Shown piece by piece: positions 47,336-55,654 of a stretch of 64,000 nucleotides of DNA (position 1 is the stretch's first letter; each line of letters begins with the position of its first letter). Below the pieces are notes generated by a model. It made no database searches, had not been told where the DNA came from, and saw nothing but the letters and a program-made list of their open reading frames with translations. The stretch covers positions 21,423 to 85,422 of the forward strand of contig NZ_FMYL01000011.1 in NCBI RefSeq assembly GCF_900096955.1, written 5' to 3'. Made by a program: the position numbers and the translations under genes. This DNA is from Acinetobacter boissieri (GTDB lineage Bacteria > Pseudomonadota > Gammaproteobacteria > Pseudomonadales > Moraxellaceae).

Positions 47336-48205
47336 TTAAAATTTATAACCTAGACCAATGTAATAGCCCCAACCTGTACTGTCTTGTGCAAAATCACCAC
47401 TGCCCCAATTGGTGATAGCGCCATCTTTAAACTGGCTACCATTATGGAAATAACGTGCGGCAGTATATGCACGGAAACTTTTCAAGTTATAAGAAAAAAT
47501 ATGTGTAGATACAAATGCTTCATTGGTACGTGTTGCTTTACCTGTTGCTTGTAACGTTTGATCGCCTAACTTAGAACCAAAGTCATAATTAGAAAAAGTG
47601 AAGTAATTTACGCTACCACCATTTGCAAAGCTATAAATTGGGTAAAAGAATTGTACTTGTAAACGACCGCCGTCATTCGACGTATAAGCATTCGGCGCAC
47701 CGTAGTTTTCCCACTGTTGTTTTTTATAAATATTCACATTCATACCTAATTTGGTATGTGTATCAATTGATGTACCTACACCATAGTACAACGTATGTTG
47801 GCGTGTAGACACATCATTGCCGGCATCTAAAATATAATCTGTTGCAATAAACCAATCTTTAAATGGTCCAACAGATAAGTCTTTACCTGTTAAACGGTTA
47901 AATGATAGTTTTGGCTCATGTTCCATAAACATAAATGACGTATTTTTATCTTTATCCCATACACCCGTAATATTATCATTACCACCAAAATACTTTGGCG
48001 CATCAAAATAACCATACCAATCGATTGGACCTGTTTGACCCGAGTACTCAAGTTCTAGGTAAGCATTCTCAACTTTTTTAGGGTTGAATTTAGTATCATT
48101 ACTATAAATCCCCCAAAGCGTTGCATCCATACCTGCCGTTGCTTGCCCCATGCCACAAAATGTTGCTGTCGCTGCTAAAACACAGCTCATTAATTTGGTT
48201 GACAT
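47336..48205 (-). CDS. Tsx-like nucleoside-specific outer-membrane channel
   Basis: Probable outer-membrane beta-barrel for nucleosides or deoxynucleosides. It has 289 residues with a signal peptide (cut after GQATA, about residue 24). Tsx-like features are DATLWGIYSNDTKFNPKK, YLELEYSGQTGPIDWYGYFD (a typical Tsx strand pair), HEPKLSFNRLTGKDLSVGP and a C-terminal aromatic residue in GWGYYIGLGYKF, required for barrel assembly. It is divergent from two exported nucleosidase-like genes, which supports a nucleoside role. Confidence 0.9.
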   Translation of the reverse strand: MSTKLMSCVLAATATFCGMGQATAGMDATLWGIYSNDTKFNPKKVENAYLELEYSGQTGPIDWYGYFDAPKYFGGNDNITGVWDKDKNTSFMFMEHEPKLSFNRLTGKDLSVGPFKDWFIATDYILDAGNDVSTRQHTLYYGVGTSIDTHTKLGMNVNIYKKQQWENYGAPNAYTSNDGGRLQVQFFYPIYSFANGGSVNYFTFSNYDFGSKLGDQTLQATGKATRTNEAFVSTHIFSYNLKSFRAYTAARYFHNGSQFKDGAITNWGSGDFAQDSTGWGYYIGLGYKF

Positions 48206-48583
48206 TATATAATGCTCTCCTAAATCAGAATTATTATTGCAAATCGATAAATATCAAATAGAACCGCTCTCATTTTAGCAAGCAATTTATATGCCACTAG
48301 TAATGAACTCAGATAAATGTACAATCAGATTAATGTTAAATTTAAGTGTCTATTTTATTTCATTTATATTAAAAAATGTTAATTTTATGACTGAGTTTTA
48401 GATGATATTGGGGTAGAAATAACCAAATATATCATTTGTTAAAATTGATAAAATTTAATTTATATTTCAATAAAAATTTTAAAACTCCTGCTTTAACTGA
48501 ATATAATATCCCTATAAAACATTCACTTTGGCACATTGCTTGCTTTAAAGTAATACATTTATATATTAATGATGGTAGATAAT
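48206..48583. other. Divergent control region between tsx-like and nucleosidase-like genes
   Basis: 378 bp, very AT-rich, with no gene. Long A/T tracts around 48420-48500 could act as curved DNA or UP elements. I see no clear CRP-, CytR- or DeoR-like site. Confidence 0.5.
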
Positions 48584-49480
48584 ATGAAAAGAATACTCAC
48601 GTTTTTTATGGCCTGTATACTCTGCAGTAGCGTATTTGCACATAAAATTGATGCAACATCACGCACAGCCATTGTCTGTGCATTTCAACCTGAAATTCCT
48701 GAGCTTTTAGCCGCACTCAAAGACTCTAAACAACACATTGTTAATCGCACCGTATTTTATACAGGTAAAATTGGCGATAAAGATGTTGTTTTATTCTTAT
48801 CTGGCATGTCTATGGTGAATGCTGCCATGACCACACAAATGGCTTTAGATCATTTTAATGTTAAAAATATTGTATTCTCTGGCATTGCAGGTGGTGTAAA
48901 CCCTGCGCTCAGTATTGGTGATGTGTCTGTACCAGATCAATGGGGTCAATATTTAGAAAGTATTATGGCACGTGAAGTAAACGGCAAATTTGTTGCACCG
49001 GGCTTTTTAAAAACACCTTACCCTAATTTTGGTATGATTTACCCACAAGATGTACAAATTGCCAATGGTACAGCGAACCCTGAAGAAAAATTCTGGTTCA
49101 AGGTCGATGCAAATTTATTGGCTCAAGCAAAAACTATTTTGGCTAAGCCAGCGCTAGACCGCTGTACTGCAGACAAACATTGCCTTAGCCATAACCCTAA
49201 AATCATTTTTGGTGGAAATGGGGTTTCAGGGCAATCTTTCATGGATAATGCAGCACTTCGTCAATTTGCATCAGATACCTTTAAAGCCAATGTGGTAGAT
49301 ATGGAATCTGCAGCCATTGGTCACGTAGCATATGTGAATAGCGTACCATTTATTGTATTCCGTTCAGTCTCTGACCTTGCAGGTGGTGGTGCTGGTGAAA
49401 ATGAAGAAGGGACATTCTTTGCATTGGCCGCAAAAAACTCATCTCAACTCGTGATTCAATACGTAAAAGCTTTACAATAA
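48584..49480 (+). CDS. Exported nucleoside phosphorylase-fold protein (MTA/SAH nucleosidase-like)
   Basis: A PNP_UDP_1-fold enzyme that probably cleaves a nucleoside such as methylthioadenosine, S-adenosylhomocysteine or a purine nucleoside. From ATG 48584 it has 298 residues with signal peptide MKRILTFFMACILCSSVFA. IVFSGIAGGVNPALSIGDVSVP is the phosphorylase/nucleosidase signature, and NVVDMESAAIGHVAYVNSVP holds the purine/ribose-binding Met-Glu; the catalytic Asp is in FRSVSDLAGG. Export of this fold is unusual compared with cytosolic MtnN. The next gene is a paralogue 22 bp downstream. Confidence 0.88.
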   Translation: MKRILTFFMACILCSSVFAHKIDATSRTAIVCAFQPEIPELLAALKDSKQHIVNRTVFYTGKIGDKDVVLFLSGMSMVNAAMTTQMALDHFNVKNIVFSGIAGGVNPALSIGDVSVPDQWGQYLESIMAREVNGKFVAPGFLKTPYPNFGMIYPQDVQIANGTANPEEKFWFKVDANLLAQAKTILAKPALDRCTADKHCLSHNPKIIFGGNGVSGQSFMDNAALRQFASDTFKANVVDMESAAIGHVAYVNSVPFIVFRSVSDLAGGGAGENEEGTFFALAAKNSSQLVIQYVKALQ

Positions 49481-49502
49481 CTTACTTTTAGGAGCTTTCC
49501 TG

Positions 49503-50333
49503 ATGTTTAAAACTGTATTTAAGTCAGTTGTACTTTCAAGCGCACTCATTGCTGCTGTCCAGTTACATGCTGCAACTACAAAACAAGCCCCTGTTGTAAT
49601 TCAAGGTGCATTAGATATTGAAACTGACCGTATGATCAGCCAATTAAAAGGTGTAAAAACAAAAACCTATGGTGGTTGGCAGTTTTGGGAAGGAACGTAT
49701 CAAGGCTACCCTATTGTAATTTCCCGCACACTGATGGGGATGTCAAATGCTGCAGCTGCAACTACTTTAGCCATTGAGCACTACCACCCAAAAGCCATTA
49801 TTAACCAAGGTACAGCGGGTGGCCATGACCCTGAATTAAAAGTATTTGATATTGTATTGGGTAAAGAGTCAGAAAATATTGGGGCATTTATTACTGATAA
49901 AAAAGTACTTGGTGAAGGATCTAACTCACTCACATGGCATAAATCATTTAACTTATTGCCAAAAAACAACACCCCTGAAGAAGAAATACGTCACCTACGC
50001 TTTGAGGGTGATTCTAAACTCTTAGCGGCTGCAAACAGCCTTAAATCTACATATACACAAGGTAAAGTCGTTGAAGGTGTAATTGGTTCAGCAGATGTTT
50101 GGAACAACGAGTTAGACCGTATTCAATACTTTCACCAAAACTACAAAACCTCTGTAGAGGAAATGGAAACAGCATCAGCAGCACAAGTTGCATCTCTTTA
50201 CAAAGTTCCATTTTTAGGTATTCGAGTACTTTCAAATAACTTAACTAACAATGGTAACTACAATCCAGGAACAGGAGCAGCTTGCCAAGACTACGTGCTC
50301 AATGTTGCTAAAGCTTATTTAGCACAAAAATAA
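49503..50333 (+). CDS. Second exported nucleosidase-like protein (phosphorylase superfamily)
   Basis: A 276-residue exported PNP_UDP_1-fold protein, signal peptide MFKTVFKSVVLSSALIAAVQ ending LHA. It matches the fold of the preceding gene (ISRTLMGMSNAAAATTLAIE; INQGTAGGHDPELKVFDIVL; VEEMETASAAQVASLYKVP), but the usual SD catalytic pair is LSNNLTNNGNY here, so the catalytic Asp appears replaced by Asn. RBS AGGAGC. It may be a nucleoside-binding or altered-specificity member. A third cysteine-containing loop (GTGAACQDYV) is near the end. Confidence 0.85.
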   Translation: MFKTVFKSVVLSSALIAAVQLHAATTKQAPVVIQGALDIETDRMISQLKGVKTKTYGGWQFWEGTYQGYPIVISRTLMGMSNAAAATTLAIEHYHPKAIINQGTAGGHDPELKVFDIVLGKESENIGAFITDKKVLGEGSNSLTWHKSFNLLPKNNTPEEEIRHLRFEGDSKLLAAANSLKSTYTQGKVVEGVIGSADVWNNELDRIQYFHQNYKTSVEEMETASAAQVASLYKVPFLGIRVLSNNLTNNGNYNPGTGAACQDYVLNVAKAYLAQK

Positions 50334-50459
50334 TTCAATTTTATTATGGCCTTTGTCATAAACAAGGGTCATACTCTATTTAAGCCTTATGCCGTTTCAT
50401 GTAAGGACACTTACATTTTTACATTTTACGATTGAAAGTAAACGATGGATTAATGCAAT

Positions 50460-51080
50460 ATGTCGATACGTGCTGAACGAAAAATTCAAAATAGACAAAA
50501 TATTATTGATAAAGTGCTGTTACTCAGTTATCACGGCCAACCATTTTATAACATTAGTTTTAGACAAATTGCCAGTGAAGTCGGCTTAGTCCCTAGTGCA
50601 ATTTATCGCTATTTCCCCAATAAAGATTTACTTGCTCAAGCAACAGTTGACCAAGTTGGTGTATTTATTAAAAGTGGTTTATTTCAATCTCGTGCAAGAT
50701 TTACAACACATGCTGAAGAAGACTCTGAAGTACGTTTAGCTATGTTCTTTAAATCGGTAGAAGAACATGCTCTTTATTGGCATTTTTTTGTATCAGAACG
50801 CTGGGGCGGTTATCCCATTTTAGAAAATAGTATTGAGCATGATGTAGATGATTTAGCAAATGACCTCATGCTTGATGTTAGACGTCTTGAGTATTATCAA
50901 CTGTGTGAAGAGAGCACACTCAGAACTTATGCCGACCTTTTATTACAACTCTCTATGGTATGGTCAAAACAGTGGATCAAACTCCATAAAATAGATACGC
51001 AGATGAGTCCTGAAAAAGTAGTTTTCTTACGTGCAAGCTTCAAAAAGCTTGTATTTTTAAAGCGTGCAATTGTTGTCTAA
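50460..51080 (+). CDS. TetR-family regulator, FabR-like
   Basis: A 206-residue DNA-binding repressor. The helix-turn-helix spans about residues 30-55 (ISFRQIASEVGLVPSAIYRYFPNKDLL). The opening SIRAERKIQNRQNI and the HTH resemble FabR, the repressor of unsaturated fatty-acid synthesis, more than drug-efflux TetRs; the C-terminal ligand domain is divergent. It has no adjacent fatty-acid gene here. FabR identity is a suggestion. Confidence 0.8.
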   Translation: MSIRAERKIQNRQNIIDKVLLLSYHGQPFYNISFRQIASEVGLVPSAIYRYFPNKDLLAQATVDQVGVFIKSGLFQSRARFTTHAEEDSEVRLAMFFKSVEEHALYWHFFVSERWGGYPILENSIEHDVDDLANDLMLDVRRLEYYQLCEESTLRTYADLLLQLSMVWSKQWIKLHKIDTQMSPEKVVFLRASFKKLVFLKRAIVV

Positions 51081-51134
51081 CAACCTAAAAGGACGCACCT
51101 TCAATCTATAAAAGATACGCCCATGGCTTTGAAT

Positions 51135-51752
51135 CTATTTTGCTTTACGTTCTTTTTCTAAAAGATAGTTTAAGACTTGTGTCACTTTCCCATCTTCACC
51201 TTGAATCATATATTTGCCATTTACAATAATAGCGGGCACACCTGTAATTTGATACTGCTGTGCTAACTTATTCGACTCGGCAACCTGAGTACTCACAGCA
51301 AAAGAATTATAGGCACTATTAAATTGGCTTTCAGGCACGCCGTACTTCGTAAAAAATTTTGCAGCCGATGCTTGATCAAAAATTTGTTGATTATCTACAT
51401 GGATGGCATGCATCAGTGGTAAATGCGTTTTTTGACGGACATTTAATAGCTCAGATGCATAATAAGTACGAGCACCAGACTCCCAAACAGGGTTCATCGC
51501 TGCAGGCGTACGGAGGAAATTTACATCTTTTGGCATGGCTTTCAACCATGTTTGCATATATGGCTCTAATTTAAAACAATGCGGGCAACCATACCAAAAA
51601 AACTCACGAACTAAGATTTTATTACCTGTGGCAGGGCTTGGATTTTTTAATACCGTATAATCTTTACCTGCAACAAATGGTTCTGCAGCCATTGCCTGTA
51701 CAGAGAAAGCCATCACTGTTGCCGCAATTCCATGAATAATAAATTTTTTCAT
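51135..51752 (-). CDS. dsbA: Thiol:disulfide interchange protein DsbA
   Basis: Periplasmic oxidase that introduces disulfides into exported proteins. It has 205 residues with a signal peptide (MKKFIIHGIAATVMAFSVQA, cut after QAMA). The active site is CPHC in EFFWYGCPHCFKLEPYMQ (about 55-58), and the cis-proline is in ITGVPAIIVNGKY (about residue 174). Length and helical insertion fit DsbA. It is divergent from ubiG. Confidence 0.95.
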   Translation of the reverse strand: MKKFIIHGIAATVMAFSVQAMAAEPFVAGKDYTVLKNPSPATGNKILVREFFWYGCPHCFKLEPYMQTWLKAMPKDVNFLRTPAAMNPVWESGARTYYASELLNVRQKTHLPLMHAIHVDNQQIFDQASAAKFFTKYGVPESQFNSAYNSFAVSTQVAESNKLAQQYQITGVPAIIVNGKYMIQGEDGKVTQVLNYLLEKERKAK

Positions 51753-51928
51753 AATGTCCTATAAATCCTACTCAAGTCATATTCTCAACCTATAGAGTAC
51801 CTCCTTATTGAAAAATATTCATGCTTAAAACGTCTTGTTTGTGTGAAGTTTTTTTTATCTATTATCACTTTTCATCAATACAAGCTACACTAGAAAATAC
51901 AAAATAAAAGCGACGGATCGGTATCAAT

Positions 51929-52639
51929 ATGTCAGTACTCAATGTAGACCAACAAGAAATTGCTAAATTTGAAGCGCTTGCAGAAAAATGGTGGGACCAA
52001 ACTTCAGAATTTCGCCCACTCCATGAAATCAATCCATTACGTTTAAATTGGATTAACCAACATGCACAAGGCTTACAGGGTAAAAAAGTACTCGATGTTG
52101 GTTGTGGTGGTGGTATTTTATCTGAAAGTATGGCTCGACTCGGGGCAGAAGTACTCGGTATAGACATGGGTGAAGCACCACTCAATGTGGCTCGTTTACA
52201 CGCTGAAAAAGAATCTGTTCATAATATCCAATATCAACAAATTCCAGTAGAAGAATTGGCTAAAGAACATGCAGGGCAATATGATGTCGTGACATGTATG
52301 GAAATGCTAGAGCATGTACCAGACCCTGCATCAATTATTAAAGCATGCCAGCAATTGGTCAAACCAGGCGGGCACGTCTTCTTTTCAACCATTAACCGTA
52401 ATCCGAAGTCTTACTTATTTGCAATTATTGGTGCTGAGTACATTTTAAGATTACTGCCAAAAGGCACACATGACTACCATAAATTCATTCGTCCAAGTGA
52501 ACTCAAACAAGATATTCAAGCAGCCAATTTAACCTTTAAGCATAGTATAGGACTGCACTACAATCCGCTCACTAAGCATTATTGGCTCGCACCAAATGTT
52601 GATGTGAACTATATGATACATACACAACGTGAGGCATGA
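51929..52639 (+). CDS. ubiG: Ubiquinone biosynthesis O-methyltransferase UbiG
   Basis: SAM-dependent methyltransferase for both O-methylation steps of ubiquinone synthesis. It has 236 residues. The start [20 protein letters not shown] is the UbiG hallmark, motif I is [19 protein letters not shown] (about 52-70), and [11 protein letters not shown] follows. Its stop overlaps ATG 52636 of the next frame (ATGA), indicating coupled translation with gph. Confidence 0.96.
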   Translation: MSVLNVDQQEIAKFEALAEKWWDQTSEFRPLHEINPLRLNWINQHAQGLQGKKVLDVGCGGGILSESMARLGAEVLGIDMGEAPLNVARLHAEKESVHNIQYQQIPVEELAKEHAGQYDVVTCMEMLEHVPDPASIIKACQQLVKPGGHVFFSTINRNPKSYLFAIIGAEYILRLLPKGTHDYHKFIRPSELKQDIQAANLTFKHSIGLHYNPLTKHYWLAPNVDVNYMIHTQREA

Positions 52640-52641
52640 TC

Positions 52642-53310
52642 ATGAAAAAAGCGGTTTTATTTGACCTAGATGGTACGCTTATTGATACAGCAGCTGACTT
52701 TATTCGCATCATACAAGCCATGTGCAAAGCTGAAAATAAACCGATAATTGATGCAGATGCCATACGTGCACAAGTGTCTGAAGGGGCTAGAGCCATGTTG
52801 CAATTGGCCTACCCAGATATATCACCACAAGATGAAAAATTCACGCACTATCGACAACTATTTTTAACTGAATATGAAAATAATATTGCGGTAGAAAGTC
52901 GTTTATTTCAGGGTATGCCTGAGCTACTCAGTCTGCTTGAAGAAAAAAAAATTCCTTGGGGTATTGTAACGAATAAACCTAGATATTTATCTGAGCGTCT
53001 ACTTAAAGCACTTCACTTAGATCAGAGATGTGCTGTTTTAGTTTGCCCAGAAGATGTAAAAAATACTAAGCCTGACCCAGAGCCTATGTTTCTAGCAGCT
53101 CAAAACATTGATATTGATGCTCAAGACATTATCTATGTTGGAGATCATCCAAGAGATATCGATGCAGGACGAGCAGCACATATGTATACCATACTTGCAG
53201 CGTATGGCTATTTACCACATGCCCATAAAGATGACCTGACCGTATGGCAAGCAGATAGTATTGTTCATGATGTACCCTCACTACAGCACAGTATTCTCAA
53301 GCAAATTTAA
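52642..53310 (+). CDS. gph: Phosphoglycolate phosphatase-type HAD hydrolase
   Basis: HAD-superfamily phosphatase, likely for 2-phosphoglycolate. From ATG 52642, better spaced from GAGG than ATG 52636, it has 222 residues. Motif I is LFDLDGTLIDTAADF with the nucleophilic Asp at about residue 8, motif II is GIVTNKPR, motif III has the Lys of KNTKPDPEP, and motif IV is YVGDHPRDIDAG. It is the second gene of the ubiG-gph-yciK operon. Confidence 0.92.
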   Translation: MKKAVLFDLDGTLIDTAADFIRIIQAMCKAENKPIIDADAIRAQVSEGARAMLQLAYPDISPQDEKFTHYRQLFLTEYENNIAVESRLFQGMPELLSLLEEKKIPWGIVTNKPRYLSERLLKALHLDQRCAVLVCPEDVKNTKPDPEPMFLAAQNIDIDAQDIIYVGDHPRDIDAGRAAHMYTILAAYGYLPHAHKDDLTVWQADSIVHDVPSLQHSILKQI

Positions 53311-53332
53311 AATTGAACAGGGAGATCTTTTT

Positions 53333-54079
53333 ATGCCAAACACAACATATCAAGCCGCACCCGACTTACTCAAAGGTAAAATTATTTTAGTCACAGGTGC
53401 AAGCGACGGCATTGGCCGTACGGCTGCCATTAGTTACGCTTTACACGGTGCAACCGTGGTATTGCATGGTCGCACACTTAATAAACTTGAAGTGATTTAT
53501 GATGACATTGAAAACTTAGGTGCGCCACAGCCTGCCATTTTACCACTGCAACTATCGAGTGCATCTGTACGTGATTACGAAGCACTTTTCAACACACTAG
53601 AACAACAGTTTGGCCGATTAGATGGCATTTTACACAGTGCAGGACTATTGGGTGAACGTGTTCCTTTAGCCAATTATGACTTAGAAACATGGGAAGAAGT
53701 CATGGCCGTCAATCTCAAAGCACCATTTGCACTAACGCAAACTTTATTGCCTTTATTGGCAAAATCAGAAGATGCCTCTGTGATTTTTACCAGTTCAGGT
53801 GTGGGACGTGAAGCACGAGGTTTATGGGGTGCTTACTCGGTATCTAAGTTTGGTATAGAAGCACTCAGCCAAATTTTTGCACAGGAAAATACCTACCCGA
53901 ATATTCGTTTTAACTGTATTAATCCAGGCGCAACACGTACTGCAATGCGAGCGAAAGCCTTTCCACATGAAGACCCTCTAAGTTTACCAACAGCAGAAAA
54001 AATCATGCCAAGCTATTTATATCTGATGGGCAAAGACAGTCAAAATATGAATGGTCAAAGTATAAATGCACAATTATGA
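53333..54079 (+). CDS. yciK: Short-chain dehydrogenase YciK
   Basis: NAD(P)-dependent oxidoreductase of unknown physiological substrate. From ATG 53333 (GGGAG 9 bp upstream) it has 248 residues, the YciK length; longer in-frame starts would run inside gph. Cofactor motif LVTGASDGIGRTAAISYA (TGxxxGxG); NAG-like HSAGLLGERV; catalytic Ser in SVIFTSSGVGREARG; YxxxK in WGAYSVSKFGIEAL. It is the third gene of the ubiG operon, as in related genomes. Confidence 0.93.
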   Translation: MPNTTYQAAPDLLKGKIILVTGASDGIGRTAAISYALHGATVVLHGRTLNKLEVIYDDIENLGAPQPAILPLQLSSASVRDYEALFNTLEQQFGRLDGILHSAGLLGERVPLANYDLETWEEVMAVNLKAPFALTQTLLPLLAKSEDASVIFTSSGVGREARGLWGAYSVSKFGIEALSQIFAQENTYPNIRFNCINPGATRTAMRAKAFPHEDPLSLPTAEKIMPSYLYLMGKDSQNMNGQSINAQL

Positions 54080-54208
54080 CTAAAAATTCATAAATTGTTT
54101 AGTTTGTTAAATAAACCACGTTATGATCTTCACAATTTCTTAGTAATTCGATAGGCGTAATACACTACACTAGTGTTTAATAAATCATCTCTTTTTTGAG
54201 CGTGCCCG

Positions 54209-54637
54209 ATGAAAAAGCGTATTTTAGTCACGTGTACCTTAAACTTATGCGTCACTACACTAGTTTTTGCAGGACCTGGTGGGGGCGGTATGTCTGGCGG
54301 TGGTGGTGGATTTGGTGGAGGCATGCCGGGTGGCGGTGAACGCATGTCTGGTGGGCGTAGTATGAATAATATGGGGGCAAACTACAGTAACAATGACGAT
54401 TTATTTGATGACTTACAAGAGCGCAGACGCGCTAGAGAAGAACGAGGATTTCAACGTTTAAAACAACTAAAATGGAAAACGGGTTATACCATTCCTCAGC
54501 ATTACCAAAGTGACCGTTACAAAGTCAGTGCTCTAGCGTACAACCTACCTCAACCTCAAACAACGCAACAATGGTATAAAATTAACAGTGACTTTGTACT
54601 TGTCGATGCTAAAAATACCATTGTAGATGTACGCTAA
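54209..54637 (+). CDS. Exported glycine-rich RcnB-like protein
   Basis: A 142-residue exported protein. Signal peptide MKKRILVTCTLNLCVTTLVFA; then a glycine/methionine-rich segment (about 22-55: GPGGGGMSGGGGGFGGGMPG); then charged helix DLQERRRAREERGFQRLK; then a C-terminal module GYTIPQHYQSDRYKVSALAY resembling the RcnB/YohN domain (proline, aromatic, DRY) of periplasmic nickel/cobalt homeostasis proteins. No rcnA or metal exporter is adjacent, so a metal role is not shown. Confidence 0.78.
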   Translation: MKKRILVTCTLNLCVTTLVFAGPGGGGMSGGGGGFGGGMPGGGERMSGGRSMNNMGANYSNNDDLFDDLQERRRAREERGFQRLKQLKWKTGYTIPQHYQSDRYKVSALAYNLPQPQTTQQWYKINSDFVLVDAKNTIVDVR

Positions 54638-54645
54638 AACATCAA

Positions 54646-55131
54646 TCACTCAAGCAAGTTCACCGCCTGTTGACCACTAGGTATAACCTTAAATACTTCA
54701 ACTGCAAACGTAATATTTTTTCCTGCGAGCGGGTGATTAAAATCTATTTCTGTAATATCCGTATTTACAGATTTCACCACACCAAAGACACTGGCTTTAG
54801 CTTTATCTTCAAACTCTATAATATGTCCTTCGGCAGGCATATCTTCAAATTTCACCGTATCAAAGCGCTGTATATTGTCTGGATTCCACGGACCAAAAGC
54901 ATCTTCTGGCGGCAAATGTACTGTACGGCGATCCCCTGCTTTTAGGCCTAAAAGTGCTTTTTCAAAACCCGGTAGTAAATTGCCATCACCCATCACCAAC
55001 TGCACAGGCGCATCATGTTGCCGTGTATTATCAATCTCGACACCATTTTCGAGTGCGACAGAAAAATGTAACCTTACAGCACTTCCCTGTTCAATACGTA
55101 TCTCTTCGTTGGGGTAAACAATATCAGTCAT
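54646..55131 (-). CDS. fkpB: FKBP-type peptidyl-prolyl isomerase SlpA/FkpB
   Basis: Cytosolic SlyD-like prolyl isomerase of 161 residues. VRLHFSVALENGVEIDNTRQ, VMGDGNLLPGFEKALLGLKAG, then the IF-domain region VHLPPEDAFGPWNPDNIQRF, then IDFNHPLAGKNITFAVEVFK, all typical of SlpA. The histidine-rich SlyD tail is absent. It overlaps lspA by 8 bp, the usual ileS-lspA-fkpB order. Confidence 0.93.
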   Translation of the reverse strand: MTDIVYPNEEIRIEQGSAVRLHFSVALENGVEIDNTRQHDAPVQLVMGDGNLLPGFEKALLGLKAGDRRTVHLPPEDAFGPWNPDNIQRFDTVKFEDMPAEGHIIEFEDKAKASVFGVVKSVNTDITEIDFNHPLAGKNITFAVEVFKVIPSGQQAVNLLE

Positions 55132-55654
55132 TTTTATGGCCTGCTTGACGCTTTTTTTCTAAAAAGAAAGTGTCTACCAATAATAAAATTGTGCCCAAAG
55201 TAATGGCGCTATCTGCAATGTTAAATGCAGGAAAATTATAGCTTTCATAGTACACATGAATAAAATCAACCACATAACCTAACGTTACACGATCAATTAA
55301 ATTACCAATTGCACCACCTAAAATTAACGCAATGGCAGCAGGCAGTATATAGATCCCTTTAGGCATGCGCATGAGCCAATAGACAAACACGACTGAAACC
55401 AGTCCAGCTAAACCCGTAAAAATATAACGTTGCCAACCACCTGCATCTGATAAAAAGCTAAAAGCAGCTCCATAGTTATGCAATAACGTCCAGTTCAGTA
55501 AAGGCACAACATGTTGCGGGTCAGCATAGTTTAAGTGCTGACTCGCAATTGATTTTGTCCACTGGTCTATAACAATGGCAAGGACAGATAGTCCAAGCCA
55601 TAGCATATTTGACACATGAAATTTTGTTTTTGGCTTCACATGTGAGTTAGGCAT
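55124..55654 (-). CDS. lspA: Lipoprotein signal peptidase LspA
   Basis: Inner-membrane aspartyl protease that removes the signal peptides of lipoproteins. From ATG 55654, which overlaps the ileS end by 8 bp, it has 176 residues; longer in-frame starts lie inside ileS. Four helices; catalytic Asp pair in GNLIDRVTLGYVVDFIHVYY and FPAFNIADSAITLG. The basic cytosolic tail is FFLEKKRQAGHKND. Confidence 0.95.
   Translation of the reverse strand: MPNSHVKPKTKFHVSNMLWLGLSVLAIVIDQWTKSIASQHLNYADPQHVVPLLNWTLLHNYGAAFSFLSDAGGWQRYIFTGLAGLVSVVFVYWLMRMPKGIYILPAAIALILGGAIGNLIDRVTLGYVVDFIHVYYESYNFPAFNIADSAITLGTILLLVDTFFLEKKRQAGHKND

Noticed and set aside
50341..50385. Hairpin after the second nucleosidase-like gene
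   Set aside because: The arms pair only partially and no T-run follows.
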